64,000 nt of DNA. Source: Agrobacterium sp. RAC06 (GTDB taxonomy: Bacteria > Pseudomonadota > Alphaproteobacteria > Rhizobiales > Rhizobiaceae). The notes under the pieces are model-generated. The model made no database searches. It was not told where the DNA came from and was given only the letters and a program-made list of their open reading frames with translations. Below are positions 27,982 through 37,585 of the stretch, piece by piece (within the stretch, counting starts at the first letter, position 1; each line of letters starts with the position of its first letter). Location of the stretch: contig NZ_CP016499.1 in NCBI RefSeq assembly GCF_001713475.1, forward strand, positions 1,116,001 through 1,180,000. The letters run 5' to 3'. The translations under genes were made by a program, and so were the position numbers.

Positions 27982-28439
27982 TTCACTTCCTTTCAAACGT
28001 CCCGGGGAAACCGGGACTCCATGCCGACCCAAAAGAGGCATCAGGCATATTTTTCGATCCTCCAACAAGTGGAGTGGCGCTCCCGCCAATTCAAGCCTGC
28101 CGCCTGTGCCCGCGCCGAATCTGTGACATCAGCATGACAGAACCTGCCCGCTTTCACACTACATTGCGGACCTGATGCGAACCATGCGCGTCACTTCGTC
28201 GCCTGAAAGGCAGCCGGTCGTCGCATGGATGATCGGGAACGCGGATACGCGGTAACGGCGACGCCGAACTCAAGCGTTCACTCGCCCCTGTTCTAGCCCA
28301 ATCGACGGGCCTGACAACAGCGAATACCGTAAATGGACAAGGGCTCCGGAGATAACCACAGGCAGCACCAAAAAAGATCGCCCGAAACGGAAAAGCCCGC
28401 CACAAGGGCGGGCTTTTCGCTGCAATCGATCCGACACGA
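27982..28439. other. lon-clpX intergenic region
   Basis: 458 bases without a credible gene. It contains the clpX terminator (28391-28417) at one end and should hold the lon promoter on the minus strand. A CTTGAA at about 28091-28096 could be a heat-shock -35 element, but no convincing -10 partner follows at the right distance. A weak Pho-box-like repeat occurs at 28123-28140. Confidence 0.5.
28391..28417 (-). terminator. Intrinsic terminator of clpX
   Basis: AAAAGCCCGCC and GGCGGGCTTTT form an 11-base perfect stem with a five-base loop, 23 bases after the clpX stop. Confidence 0.9.
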
Positions 28440-29717
28440 TCAGGCGGAAGCGTTGGCCTTCTCTTCCTGGCGATCGGCATAGATGTAGAGCGGGCGGGAA
28501 TTGCCGTTGACGACGTCGTCGGAGATGACGACTTCGCGGACGCCTTCCAGTTCCGGCAGTTCGAACATCGTGTCGAGCAGGATCTTTTCCATGATCGAAC
28601 GAAGGCCACGGGCACCGGTCTTGCGGGTGATCGCCTTGCGGGCAATCTCGCGAAGCGCGTCCTCGTGGAAGGACAGTTCGACGTCCTCCATTTCGAACAG
28701 GCGCTGGTACTGCTTCACAAGGGCGTTCTTCGGCTCGGACAGGATCTGGATCAGTGCATCTTCGTCCAGGTCTTCAAGCGTCGCCAAGACTGGCAGACGC
28801 CCGATGAATTCCGGGATGAGGCCGAACTTGACGAGATCTTCCGGCTCGAGTTCACGCAGAACTTCGCCGACGCGGCGATCATCTTCCGCCTTCACCGTTG
28901 CGCCAAAACCGATCGAGGTCTTTTCGCCGCGGGCGGATATGATCTTGTCGAGGCCGGCAAAGGCGCCGCCGCAGATGAACAGGATGTTGGTCGTATCCAC
29001 CTGCAGGAATTCCTGCTGCGGATGCTTGCGGCCACCCTGCGGAGGAACGGACGCGACCGTGCCTTCCATAATCTTCAGAAGCGCCTGCTGGACGCCCTCG
29101 CCCGATACGTCGCGGGTGATCGAGGGATTGTCCGACTTGCGGGAGATCTTGTCGACTTCGTCGATGTAGACGATGCCGCGCTGGGCGCGCTCGACGTTGT
29201 AATCTGCCGACTGCAGGAGCTTCAGGATGATGTTTTCGACGTCTTCACCGACATAACCGGCTTCGGTCAGAGTCGTGGCATCCGCCATGGTGAAGGGCAC
29301 GTCGATGATGCGGGCAAGCGTCTGGGCAAGATAGGTCTTGCCGCAGCCGGTCGGGCCGACGAGCATGATGTTCGACTTCGCCAGTTCCACGTCGCCGCCC
29401 TTGGAGGCGTGCGAAAGGCGCTTGTAGTGGTTGTGCACGGCCACAGCGAGGATCTTCTTCGCCTGCTTTTGACCGATCACGTATTCGTCGAGGATCTTGA
29501 TGATGTCCTGCGGCGTGGGAACGCCGTCACGAGACTTGACCATCGAAGACTTATTCTCTTCGCGGATGATATCCATGCAGAGTTCGACGCATTCATCGCA
29601 GATGAACACCGTCGGTCCGGCAATCAGCTTGCGGACCTCGTGCTGGCTCTTGCCGCAGAAGGAACAATAAAGGGTATTCTTGGAGTCACCGCCGTTGCTT
29701 CCGCTGACTTTGCTCAT
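28440..29717 (-). CDS. clpX: ATP-dependent Clp protease ATP-binding subunit ClpX
   Basis: 425-residue AAA+ unfoldase that feeds substrates to ClpP. The N-terminal zinc finger is [11 protein letters not shown]...[10 protein letters not shown], Walker A is [12 protein letters not shown], the pore loop GYVGED, and Walker [11 protein letters not shown]; an IGF-type loop (TSIGFGA) for ClpP docking is present. AAGGATAAAGAC precedes the ATG. It follows clpP on the same strand with a 286-base gap, so it may have its own promoter. Confidence 0.98.
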   Translation of the reverse strand: MSKVSGSNGGDSKNTLYCSFCGKSQHEVRKLIAGPTVFICDECVELCMDIIREENKSSMVKSRDGVPTPQDIIKILDEYVIGQKQAKKILAVAVHNHYKRLSHASKGGDVELAKSNIMLVGPTGCGKTYLAQTLARIIDVPFTMADATTLTEAGYVGEDVENIILKLLQSADYNVERAQRGIVYIDEVDKISRKSDNPSITRDVSGEGVQQALLKIMEGTVASVPPQGGRKHPQQEFLQVDTTNILFICGGAFAGLDKIISARGEKTSIGFGATVKAEDDRRVGEVLRELEPEDLVKFGLIPEFIGRLPVLATLEDLDEDALIQILSEPKNALVKQYQRLFEMEDVELSFHEDALREIARKAITRKTGARGLRSIMEKILLDTMFELPELEGVREVVISDDVVNGNSRPLYIYADRQEEKANASA

Positions 29718-29965
29718 GTCTTTATCCTTCCAGCACGCCGCGCCACCGCAGTCACGGCAGGGCGGTCACTCACACTGTTCAGCTTCCACCGCCGCCTTTG
29801 GTGAAAACCTCTTCCGATCCGGAGCTACTAGCCGATCCGACCTTGTCGGAGCGGCGGCAACGAAAACTCTCAGTCTCGGCAGACTATGTCACAAAGATTC
29901 AACATAGCCTTAATCCTACTATTAGCGCTTTTGCGTCGACTTTAAACCCCGGGTGCCATCACGTC

Positions 29966-29990
29966 TGCCGGCATCGGTCCGATACCGGCA
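29966..29990 (-). terminator. Hairpin downstream of clpP
   Basis: A ten-base stem (one G-T pair) with a five-base loop lies just after the clpP stop. There is no T-run, so it may be a weak terminator or an mRNA-stabilising end. Confidence 0.4.
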
Positions 29991-30003
29991 TCCGCAACAA
30001 GGG

Positions 30004-30639
30004 TCACGCCGACGGTGCAGCGCCTTCCATTTCAGCGCGCGAGGTCAGGATACGGTCGATCAGACCCCATTCCTTGGCTTCGCTCGATTCCATGAAGTGG
30101 TCACGATCAAGCGTGTTCTCGACTTCGTCATACGTCTTGCCCGTATGCTTGACATAGACCTCGTTCAGGCGACGCTTCATCTTAATGATGTCACGAGCAT
30201 GGCGCTCGATGTCGGAGGCCTGCCCCTGGAAGCCGCCGGAAGGCTGGTGAACCATGATCCGCGAGTTCGGGGTGGCAAAGCGCATGCCCTTCTCGCCTGC
30301 AGCGAGGAGCAAAGAGCCCATCGAAGCGGCCTGGCCGATGCAAAGCGTCGACACGGCAGGACGGATGAACTGCATCGTGTCGTAGATCGCCATGCCGGAG
30401 GTGACGACACCGCCCGGCGAATTGATGTAGATGGCGATTTCCTTCTTCGGGTTCTCGGCCTCAAGGAAGAGAAGCTGGGCACAGACGAGCGAGGCCATGG
30501 TGTCTTCGACCGGCCCCGTCAGGAAGATGATCCGCTCCTTCAGCAGTCGAGAAAAGATGTCGTAGGAGCGCTCGCCACGGTTGGTCTGCTCGACGACCAT
30601 CGGCACCAGAGCGAGAGCGGTATCAACGGGATTTCTCAT
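30004..30639 (-). CDS. clpP: ATP-dependent Clp protease proteolytic subunit
   Basis: 211-residue serine protease forming the ClpP barrel. The catalytic triad is visible: Ser in [11 protein letters not shown], His in IMVHQPSGG, Asp in TLDRDHFM. Start at 30639 ([18 protein letters not shown]) follows AAAAGGA. It precedes clpX in the same direction; a heat-shock-like promoter lies 70-100 bases upstream. Confidence 0.98.
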   Translation of the reverse strand: MRNPVDTALALVPMVVEQTNRGERSYDIFSRLLKERIIFLTGPVEDTMASLVCAQLLFLEAENPKKEIAIYINSPGGVVTSGMAIYDTMQFIRPAVSTLCIGQAASMGSLLLAAGEKGMRFATPNSRIMVHQPSGGFQGQASDIERHARDIIKMKRRLNEVYVKHTGKTYDEVENTLDRDHFMESSEAKEWGLIDRILTSRAEMEGAAPSA

Positions 30640-30706
30640 GTCGGTCCTTTTCAGCCTCTCCCCGGCACATCCGGTGGCGGGAATCACGTAATCTTTGTCA
30701 ATCCCT

Positions 30707-30736
30707 ACATAGAGTGTCCGCACCCAGACATTCAAG
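30707..30736 (-). promoter_or_regulatory. Putative RpoH-type (heat-shock) promoter of clpP
   Basis: Minus strand CTTGAA (30736-30731) and CTATGT (30712-30707) separated by 18 bases. This resembles the alphaproteobacterial RpoH pattern (CTTGAA and CTATAT-like -10), and clpP is a known heat-shock gene in rhizobia. Assignment by eye. Confidence 0.45.
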
Positions 30737-30996
30737 ACACGAGGACCGGATATCCTTAATGGTCGCGATGCGCTCCCTGCTGGAGATCCTGGCTTTCGGC
30801 CGGCTCGACGGACGGCTGAGTGCCATGGCGCGATATCCATACACAAGAAACGGCTAACATGGTGAAATTTCGGTAAGTCTGGCCTTTGCTCAATTCCTGG
30901 CCGGGGCAGGATTCTGCACGTTTTCATAGTGACTGCTTAACCTGCTTGGCCCATTCTGCAGCGATAGACTGCCGAATTCGTTTCAGGAATTGCATC

Positions 30997-32253
30997 GTGA
31001 TTGACGTCAAGACCGCGTTTTTGCTCTGGGTCATCCAGGCCAGCACGCTCGCGATTCTGCTCATGGCCATCTGGTGGCACGCCCGTGACCAGAAACACTT
31101 CTTATGGTTCGGCACCGGATTCCTGTTTCATGCAAGTGGCCTTGGACTGGTCGCGCTGCGCGGACAGATCCCCGATTTCGTTTCGATCCAGACGGCCAAC
31201 ACCATATCGCTCCTCGGCTTCAGTCTCTGGGTGAAGGGGCTCGCAGCCCTTGATCACAGGCCGGCACCGCGGCTTTTGTGGATCCCGCCCGTAGTCTGGC
31301 TCGCCGGAAACCTCGCACCCTTCATCCGGATGGAGTTCGCCTTTAGGGTCTCGCTTTACAATGTGGCCGCCGCCATCGGATTCGCGACGCTGGCCTTCAT
31401 CGCCGCGCGCGCGCATTTCAGCTCCCACCGCGATCGCGCCCTGCTTGTCTGCATCTGGGGTGGTCAATCTGCGGTGACGCTGGGTTTTGCCGCGTTCGTC
31501 ATTTTCCAGCGCCCCACGAGCTTTGCCGACAACTATTTCTCCATGTGGATAGGAACGCTCGCGGTCATCGGCTTTGTGACCTCGGTCGTGATACTCGCCA
31601 AGATTACAATGGACCGTTCCCAGGAACAGCTGCAGGCACTGGTCAGGACAGATCCACTGACCGGCGCGCTCAACCGGCGTGGCTTTTCCGAGGCCTATCA
31701 GGGGCTTGTGGAAAGCTCCCCCCTCAACACACTGGCAGTCCTGATCTTCGACCTCGATCATTTCAAGCAAATCAACGACCGGCACGGTCATACGGTCGGT
31801 GACCGGGTCCTGCGGGAATTTGCCGAAGTCTGCCGGTCGCTTCTGCCGCAGCGTGCGGTTTTCGCGCGGACCGGCGGTGAAGAATTTGCCGCAGTCCTCG
31901 CGATTTCGGAACCAAGGGATGCGGCGCTGTTCGCCGAGACCGTGCGGCTGGCGCTGGCAGATCGCAGCATCCCGACCGAAGACGAGGCGATCTCTGTCAC
32001 CACCAGCGTCGGCATCGCGACCAGTTCTCTGCGCGACGCAGATCTGGACAAGCTCCTGTCCGAGGCCGATCTCGCGCTTTACACGGCCAAGGCGCAAGGG
32101 AGAAACCGCACCTCGCTGCGCTCGGGCAATCACACCGTGACCGTGCCGCCAGCGCGCGAAGACAACATACAGGTAGAGGTCGATCGGCAGGCGAGCCGAC
32201 AGGTGGCCATTCTGAAACGCATCTCTGCCGTTGCCCACAAGCTGGACGACTGA
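30997..32253 (+). CDS. Membrane diguanylate cyclase (GGDEF domain)
   Basis: 418 residues. About six hydrophobic helices fill residues 5-200 (an unassigned membrane sensor), then a GGDEF domain begins at RTDPLTGALNRRGF (about residue 219) with metal-site FDLDHFKQIND and active-site ARTGGEEF, so it should make cyclic di-GMP. The RxxD inhibitory site that normally precedes GGEEF is absent. I chose GTG at 30997 because AGGA lies eight bases upstream; no ATG is well placed. Cyclic di-GMP commonly controls attachment polysaccharides such as the one encoded at 45-54 kb, but no direct link is visible. Confidence 0.88.
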   Translation: MIDVKTAFLLWVIQASTLAILLMAIWWHARDQKHFLWFGTGFLFHASGLGLVALRGQIPDFVSIQTANTISLLGFSLWVKGLAALDHRPAPRLLWIPPVVWLAGNLAPFIRMEFAFRVSLYNVAAAIGFATLAFIAARAHFSSHRDRALLVCIWGGQSAVTLGFAAFVIFQRPTSFADNYFSMWIGTLAVIGFVTSVVILAKITMDRSQEQLQALVRTDPLTGALNRRGFSEAYQGLVESSPLNTLAVLIFDLDHFKQINDRHGHTVGDRVLREFAEVCRSLLPQRAVFARTGGEEFAAVLAISEPRDAALFAETVRLALADRSIPTEDEAISVTTSVGIATSSLRDADLDKLLSEADLALYTAKAQGRNRTSLRSGNHTVTVPPAREDNIQVEVDRQASRQVAILKRISAVAHKLDD

Positions 32254-32303
32254 GCGCATCCGCTTCCCCTTGCGCGCGGGAATGCAAAGGATAAACAGAA
32301 CGC

Positions 32304-33548
32304 ATGACACAGACATCCTTCCTTTCCATCGACCCCGCCACCCGTCGGGTCTCCCTCGACGCCCGCGATCCGGCCTTCTACAGCGATCCGAACCGCACCT
32401 ATGCGGCCCTGCATGACAGCTGTCCGACCTTCTACTGGGAGGAACAGAAGCAATGGTTCTTCACCGGCTATGACCATGTGAACGCGCTTTTGCGCGACCG
32501 CCGCTTTGGCCGGCAGATCCTGCATATCGCGACCCGCGAGGAGCTCGGCATGCCGGAACCGGCCGAGCACACCCGTCACTTCGACAAGGCTGAGGAGCAT
32601 TCCCTGCTCGAGATCGAGCCGCCGGAGCACACGCGCCTGAGGACGCTCGTCAACCGCGCCTTTGTCTCTCGCCATGTCGAGAAGATGACGCCTGAGATCG
32701 AACTGCTCGCGAACCGGCTGATCGACGATTTCGAGAAGGATGGAAAGACCGAGCTTCTGTCGACCTTTGCCGACATCATCCCGGTCACGATGATCGCGCG
32801 GATGATCGGCATCCCCGAGGACATGGGACCACAGCTCCTCAAATGGAGCCACGACTATGTCGGCATGTACATGTTCAAGCGGACGCGTGCAGACGAGGAA
32901 GCCGCAGACCGCTCGGCGAAGGAATTTGCGGATTATGTTCGGACAGTGATTGCCGAGCGCCGCGCCAATCCGAGCGACGATCTCTTGAGCCACATGATCC
33001 ACACCGAGCACAAGGGCCAGTTCCTCACCGAGGACGAGCTGATCTCGACAACGATCGTGCTGCTCAATGCCGGCCATGAAGCGACCGTGCACCAGATCGG
33101 CAACTCGGTGCGCGTGATCCTCGACAGCGGCATCGATCCCTCAACGCTGTTTTCCGACGAGAAGACGACCGAGCGGACCGTCGAGGAAACACTTCGCATC
33201 TGTGCGCCGGTGCATATCTTCCAGCGCTGGTGTCTGGAGCCCTGCGAGATCGACGGCGTCAGCTTTCAGCGTGGCGACAAGGTGAGCCTGATCCTGGCTG
33301 CGGCCAATCTCGATCCGCAGAAATTCCCCGAACCACTCGCCTTCAAGCCTTCGCGCGAGGAAGGGGCCAATCTCTCCTTCGGCGCAGGCATTCATTTCTG
33401 CATCGGAGCTCCGCTCGCCAGGCTCGAGCTCAACATCGTGCTGCCGCTGCTCTTCAAGCGCTTGCCGGGGCTGAAGATTGCAGAGACGCCCACCGTCAAG
33501 GACGTCTATCACTTCCACGGGCTGGAGCGGCTCGATCTTACCTGGTGA
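32304..33548 (+). CDS. Cytochrome P450
   Basis: A 414-residue soluble bacterial P450. The haem-binding loop FGAGIHFCIGAPLARLEL has the axial Cys (about residue 364), the I-helix oxygen site is LLNAGHEATVHQ, and the ExxR motif is EETLRI. It lies 50 bases after the diguanylate cyclase gene and may share its transcript. No ferredoxin or ferredoxin reductase is next to it, so it must use redox partners from elsewhere. Substrate unknown. Its end overlaps the convergent WYL gene by 11 bases. Confidence 0.95.
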   Translation: MTQTSFLSIDPATRRVSLDARDPAFYSDPNRTYAALHDSCPTFYWEEQKQWFFTGYDHVNALLRDRRFGRQILHIATREELGMPEPAEHTRHFDKAEEHSLLEIEPPEHTRLRTLVNRAFVSRHVEKMTPEIELLANRLIDDFEKDGKTELLSTFADIIPVTMIARMIGIPEDMGPQLLKWSHDYVGMYMFKRTRADEEAADRSAKEFADYVRTVIAERRANPSDDLLSHMIHTEHKGQFLTEDELISTTIVLLNAGHEATVHQIGNSVRVILDSGIDPSTLFSDEKTTERTVEETLRICAPVHIFQRWCLEPCEIDGVSFQRGDKVSLILAAANLDPQKFPEPLAFKPSREEGANLSFGAGIHFCIGAPLARLELNIVLPLLFKRLPGLKIAETPTVKDVYHFHGLERLDLTW

Positions 33549-34521
33549 GGGCAGTCGGCTCGGCGTAGCGGACCATCAGCGCTTCGACGGCCCGCCGCAT
33601 GGCGAGCCGCAATTCTGGCGGGTCGAGGACCTCGGCTTCCGTTCCGAGCTTCAGCATTTCGGAGACGGCCATGCGCTCATGCGCCACTGGCAGGCGGACC
33701 GTCTGCCAGCCATACTCGTCAGGCTCTCCCAGCAATTCGAGATTGGCGCGCACATAGGGTGGCGCCATGTGCTCCAGCTCTTTTAGTCCCCAGGCCGAGA
33801 GCCGGATCACTGCCGAGTTCGGGTAGAGCTCGAGTTCGAGGCGCCGCGTGTTTTCGGTCCAATAGGCGGCGAGGTCAAAATCTTTCGGCCAATCGAAACG
33901 CTCTTCGGTGACGATCAGGTCGAGGACACGCGAGATCCTGTAGGTGCGGACAGTGCCGTCGACGCGGGCGGCAAGATACCAGGCTCCGCCCTTCATGACG
34001 ATGCCGAGCGGTTCGGCCTCACGGTTCTTTTCCGCCTTCCACGAGCGATAGCGCATGCGGATGCGCTTGGAGTTCCAGACCGCATCGGCAATGGCCTGCA
34101 GGTAGACCGGCTGCTCCCCTTCGGCGAGCCAGGCGGGCGCGTCGAGATGGAACTTCTCCTGCATGCGGCGGGCGCTTTCGCGCAGATCTTCCGGCAAGGC
34201 GGCTGTCAGCTTCTTCTGAGCGCCAGCCATCAGGGATCCCAGGCCGAGATCGGCAGCCGCACCGGGAATGCCGGACAGAAACATGGCCTCGGCCTCGGCG
34301 GGCGTGAGGCCGTTCAGACGAACGCGGTAGCCGTCCAGCAGCCGGTAGCCACCATCGGAGCCGCGTTCGCTGTAGACGGGGATACCCGACAGCGAGAGGG
34401 CATCGATATCGCGGTAGATGGTGCGCACCGAGACGTCGTTTTCGTCGGCCAGCGCCTCGGCGGTCACCAGCCCCTTCGCCTGCAGCGTCGTGAGTATGTT
34501 GATGAGCCGGCTCGCCCGCAT
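33538..34521 (-). CDS. YafY-type transcriptional regulator (HTH-11 and WYL domains)
   Basis: 327 residues. The N-terminal winged helix is the DeoR/HTH-11 type (LVTAEALADENDVSVRTIYR, about residues 18-37), and the middle holds the WYL domain (GGAWYLAARVDGTVRTYRIS), a ligand-sensing module. The gene is divergent from the glutathione transferase gene, with an operator-like repeat between them, so it probably controls that gene and itself. Its 3' end overlaps the P450 3' end. Confidence 0.9.
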   Translation of the reverse strand: MRASRLINILTTLQAKGLVTAEALADENDVSVRTIYRDIDALSLSGIPVYSERGSDGGYRLLDGYRVRLNGLTPAEAEAMFLSGIPGAAADLGLGSLMAGAQKKLTAALPEDLRESARRMQEKFHLDAPAWLAEGEQPVYLQAIADAVWNSKRIRMRYRSWKAEKNREAEPLGIVMKGGAWYLAARVDGTVRTYRISRVLDLIVTEERFDWPKDFDLAAYWTENTRRLELELYPNSAVIRLSAWGLKELEHMAPPYVRANLELLGEPDEYGWQTVRLPVAHERMAVSEMLKLGTEAEVLDPPELRLAMRRAVEALMVRYAEPTALTR

Positions 34522-34557
34522 CGAAAATTCCTCGTTTCGACCACTATGCTAAACCAA

Positions 34558-34576
34558 CCTGACACAATCTGACAGG
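34558..34576. promoter_or_regulatory. Candidate WYL-regulator operator between divergent genes
   Basis: CCTGACACAATCTGACAGG contains two CTGACA direct repeats 11 bases apart and also reads as a near-palindrome (CCTGACA / TGACAGG, one mismatch). It lies 37 bases from the regulator start and 63 from the transferase start. Confidence 0.5.
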
Positions 34577-34639
34577 TATGGTGGCGCAATCTCCCTTCAT
34601 CGCCTTATGGCGTGATCATTTTCGAAAGGGAGACGTCCA

Positions 34640-35299
34640 ATGACGCAGACACGATCAATCACCCTCTTCTACTCACCCCAGACCCGCGCCACCGGTGCGC
34701 GCGTGTTACTCGAGGAACTGAAGGTGCCTTACGATCTGCATGTGCTGAACATGAAGACGGGCGAGCAGCGCCAGCCCGCCTATCTCGCGATCAACCCGCT
34801 CGGCAAGGTGCCGGCGGTGCGAGTCGGCGATACGATGGTTACCGAACAGGGCGCAATCTACCTCTATCTCGCTGATCTCTACCCCGAAGCGGGGCTTGCC
34901 CCTGCCCTCATGGACCCGGATCGCGGCGCTTATCTGCGCTGGCTCTTCATCTATGGCAGTTGCTTCGAACCGGCAGTCGTCGATCGCTTCATGAAACGCG
35001 AGCCGGGCTCGATGAACGAAACCCCCTATGCCAGCTACGATTCGCTGATCGACATGCTGGAAGAGACGCTGAAAACAGGCCCCTACCTGCTCGGCGAGCG
35101 GTTCACGGCTGCGGATCTGCTCTGGGGGATCGCGCTGCGCTGGACGACGATGTTCGGGCTCGTCGAGGCGCGCCCGGTCTTCCAGGCTTACATGGACCGG
35201 ATCGGCGATCGTGCCAGCATCCAGAAGGTGTCAGCCGAAGATGCCACGATGGCAGCAGAGCATGAGGCGGCAGCGACCCGGCTCAAGGCCGCGAGCTAG
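34640..35299 (+). CDS. Glutathione S-transferase family protein
   Basis: 219 residues. The thioredoxin-like N-terminal domain shows NPLGKVPAVRVGDTMVTEQGA (cis-Pro and the Glu-Gln/Ser-type glutathione loop), and the helical C-terminal domain contains GERFTAADLLWG, the usual capping motif. Likely a cytoplasmic detoxifying enzyme. It is divergently transcribed from the WYL regulator and has GAAAGGGAG upstream. Its stop overlaps the convergent cupin gene by four bases. Confidence 0.92.
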   Translation: MTQTRSITLFYSPQTRATGARVLLEELKVPYDLHVLNMKTGEQRQPAYLAINPLGKVPAVRVGDTMVTEQGAIYLYLADLYPEAGLAPALMDPDRGAYLRWLFIYGSCFEPAVVDRFMKREPGSMNETPYASYDSLIDMLEETLKTGPYLLGERFTAADLLWGIALRWTTMFGLVEARPVFQAYMDRIGDRASIQKVSAEDATMAAEHEAAATRLKAAS

Positions 35300-35640
35300 A
35301 GCCGGATGACGTAGTCCTTGCGAGTCGTTTCAAGGACTTCCCAGGTTCCCTTGAAGCCGGGTCTGAGGATCAGGCGATCACCGGCCTTCAAGTGAACGGG
35401 CTCGCCGCCATCCTCGGTGACAACAGAGTGGCCTTCGAGAATGTGGAAGTACTCCCATTCATCGTAGACGATCCGCCACTTGCCCGGCGTCGACTGCCAA
35501 ATACCGGCATAGATGCCGCCGTCCGCTTCCTCGATGTTCCAGGTGATGAAGCGTGGGTCGCCTGAAATCAAGCGATCGGTGGCGGGAGCGCCCTCTTCCG
35601 GCGTGACGGTGGAGGGATCGAATGGCAGGGACAGGCTCAT
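35296..35640 (-). CDS. Cupin-domain protein
   Basis: 114 residues forming a single small cupin: YDEWEYFHILEGHSVVTEDG and LKAGDRLILRPGFKGTWEVLE match the two cupin motifs of the ethanolamine-utilisation-Q-like/DUF861 type. His and Glu metal ligands are only partly present. Start at 35640 is supported by GGAG six bases upstream. Function unknown. Confidence 0.85.
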   Translation of the reverse strand: MSLSLPFDPSTVTPEEGAPATDRLISGDPRFITWNIEEADGGIYAGIWQSTPGKWRIVYDEWEYFHILEGHSVVTEDGGEPVHLKAGDRLILRPGFKGTWEVLETTRKDYVIRL

Positions 35641-35695
35641 CATGGTCTCCAGGTGAACGAGCGGCGGTGTTTTGCACCGCCGCTCAAAGGACAGA

Positions 35696-36982
35696 TCAGG
35701 CCGAGGCCAGCGCCTGCTCAAGATCGGCGATAATGTCTTCGGCGTCCTCGATGCCGATGGACAAGCGGACGACGTCAGGTCCGGCACCGGCTGCGATCTG
35801 CTGGGCTTCAGAGAGCTGGGCGTGGGTCGTCGACGCCGGATGGATGATCAGCGAGCGGGTGTCGCCGATGTTGGCCAGGTGCGAGAAGAGCTTCAAGCCA
35901 CCGACCAGCGCTTTGCCGGCTTCAAGCCCGCCCTTGATGCCGAAGGTGAAGACGGACCCGGCGCCCTTCGGCGAGTAGCGCTTCTGCAAAGCGTTGTTCG
36001 GATCGTCGGCCAAGCCGGCATAATTGACCCAGGCGACCTTCGGGTGGCTCTTCAGCCAGGTTGCGACCTTCATGGCGTTGTCGCAATGACGCTGCATGCG
36101 CAGCGGCAGCGTCTCAATGCCGGTCAGCAGCAGGAAGGCGTTCATCGGCGCGATGGCTGGTCCAAGATCTCGCAGGCCAAGGACACGGCAGGCGATCGCG
36201 AAGGCGAAATTGCCGAAGGTCTGGTGCAGGACGACGCCGTTATATTCCGGGCGTGGCTCAGACAGCATCGGATACTTGCCGGGTTTTGCAGACCAGTCGA
36301 ATGTACCGCCATCAACGATGACACCGCCCATGGAATTGCCGTGGCCGCCAAGGAACTTGGTGACGGAATGGACGATGATGTCGGCGCCATGCTCCAGCGG
36401 GCGGATCAGGTAGGGGCTCGCCATGGTGTTGTCGACGATCAGCGGCAGACCGTGGCGATGGGCGACCTCGGCGATGGCTTCGATATCGACGAAGGTGCCG
36501 CCGGGATTGGCCAAGCTTTCGATGTAGACGGCCTTGGTCTTGTCATCGATCTGGGCGGCGAAGCTCTCGGGGGCAGCAGGGTCTGCCCAGCGGACCTGCC
36601 AGCCGAAATTCTTGAAGGCATGGCCGAACTGGTTGATCGAGCCACCATAGAGCTTCTTCGCCGCAACGAAGTTGTCGCCGGGCTGCATCAGAGAGTGGAA
36701 GATCAGGAGCTGGGCCGCGTGACCTGAGGCCACAGCGAGTGCTGCCGTGCCGCCCTCTAGGGCTGCGATCCGCTCTTCCAGAACGCCCTGGGTGGGGTTC
36801 ATGATGCGGGTGTAGATATTGCCGAACTCCTTGAGGGCAAAGAGATTTGCGGCATGATCGCTGTCGTTGAAGACGTAAGCCGTGGTCTGGTAGATCGGCG
36901 TGATCCGCGCGCCCGTGGTGGGGTCCGGCTGGGCGCCGGCATGGATTGCGAGCGTGGCGAAACCCGGATTGTTCTCCGACAT
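35696..36982 (-). CDS. metY: O-acetylhomoserine aminocarboxypropyltransferase (sulfhydrylase)
   Basis: 428-residue PLP enzyme of the Cys/Met metabolism family making homocysteine from O-acetylhomoserine and sulfide. The PLP lysine is in [16 protein letters not shown], the phosphate-binding segment in ASGHAAQLL, and the N terminus [20 protein letters not shown] is typical of MetY rather than MetB/MetZ. AGGGAGGACC precedes the start. I looked for a SAM-type riboswitch in the leader and saw none. Confidence 0.93.
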   Translation of the reverse strand: MSENNPGFATLAIHAGAQPDPTTGARITPIYQTTAYVFNDSDHAANLFALKEFGNIYTRIMNPTQGVLEERIAALEGGTAALAVASGHAAQLLIFHSLMQPGDNFVAAKKLYGGSINQFGHAFKNFGWQVRWADPAAPESFAAQIDDKTKAVYIESLANPGGTFVDIEAIAEVAHRHGLPLIVDNTMASPYLIRPLEHGADIIVHSVTKFLGGHGNSMGGVIVDGGTFDWSAKPGKYPMLSEPRPEYNGVVLHQTFGNFAFAIACRVLGLRDLGPAIAPMNAFLLLTGIETLPLRMQRHCDNAMKVATWLKSHPKVAWVNYAGLADDPNNALQKRYSPKGAGSVFTFGIKGGLEAGKALVGGLKLFSHLANIGDTRSLIIHPASTTHAQLSEAQQIAAGAGPDVVRLSIGIEDAEDIIADLEQALASA

Positions 36983-37085
36983 TATTTGGTCCTCCCTATG
37001 TGACTTCGGGCCGGATCATAATCAGTCGCCGCCCGATGTCAGCCCGGATTATTCCAAAGTGCGGGGGTGATCGGGAAATTCATAC

Positions 37086-37099
37086 TTGATCGAGGTCAA
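37086..37099 (+). promoter_or_regulatory. FNR/FixK-type box
   Basis: TTGATCGAGGTCAA matches TTGAY-N4-RTCAA fully. It ends 50 bases before the DUF6455 start, a distance compatible with activation by FixK or FnrN under low oxygen. Confidence 0.7.
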
Positions 37100-37149
37100 T
37101 GCGGTCGTCCGTCGTGCTGGCATGCTCTTCGCAGTTAAAGGAGAGACGC

Positions 37150-37581
37150 ATGACACTCACGATCGCCGATCCGGTCCGCCACACCGTGCAGCAAATCCTC
37201 TCCTGGTTCGCCCAGGGTTTCGAAACCGCCAATGAAAGCGACATGCTTGCCGCCTTATCCGATGCCGAAGTCGATGCGCTCGCAGACGACTGCGGCATCA
37301 GCAGCCATCAGTTGCTTGCGCTCGTGAAGGCAGGCCCGCATGCCGCCGACGAAATGCCGGCGATGATGCGGGCCTTGAACATCGATCCGGCAGAGATGGA
37401 GTACCGCATGCGTCGCCTGTTCCGCGACATGCAGGTGACCTGTGCGCAGTGTTCATCCAAGGATACCTGCCGGGCGCACCTGCACCAGGGCAAGGCCGAG
37501 CAAACCTTTGTCGACTATTGCGGCAATGCCGATACGCTGAACGCGCTGCGCGCCAATCCGGACTTGCTGGTCGGCGCCTAA
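37150..37581 (+). CDS. DUF6455-type cysteine-containing protein, probably oxygen-regulated
   Basis: 143 residues of unknown function. The C-terminal half contains CAQCSSKDTC (CxxCx5C), two His, and a further Cys 16 residues on (VDYC), a set that could bind iron-sulfur or zinc; an isolated Cys also occurs in the helical first half. AAAGGAGAG precedes the ATG. The FixK-type box upstream suggests expression under microaerobic conditions. It converges on a CoA-binding protein gene with four bases between. Confidence 0.82.
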   Translation: MTLTIADPVRHTVQQILSWFAQGFETANESDMLAALSDAEVDALADDCGISSHQLLALVKAGPHAADEMPAMMRALNIDPAEMEYRMRRLFRDMQVTCAQCSSKDTCRAHLHQGKAEQTFVDYCGNADTLNALRANPDLLVGA

Positions 37582-37585
37582 CGCG

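Noticed and set aside
28123..28140. Pho-box-like repeat upstream of lon (CTGTCAT-N4-ATGTCAC)
   Set aside because: The second half matches only 5 of 7 bases and lies more than 140 bases before lon, with no functional link to phosphate.
36983..37080. SAM-II or other methionine riboswitch before metY
   Set aside because: I compared the leader with the conserved parts of SAM-II-type elements as I know them and found no match; only a ribosome site is evident.
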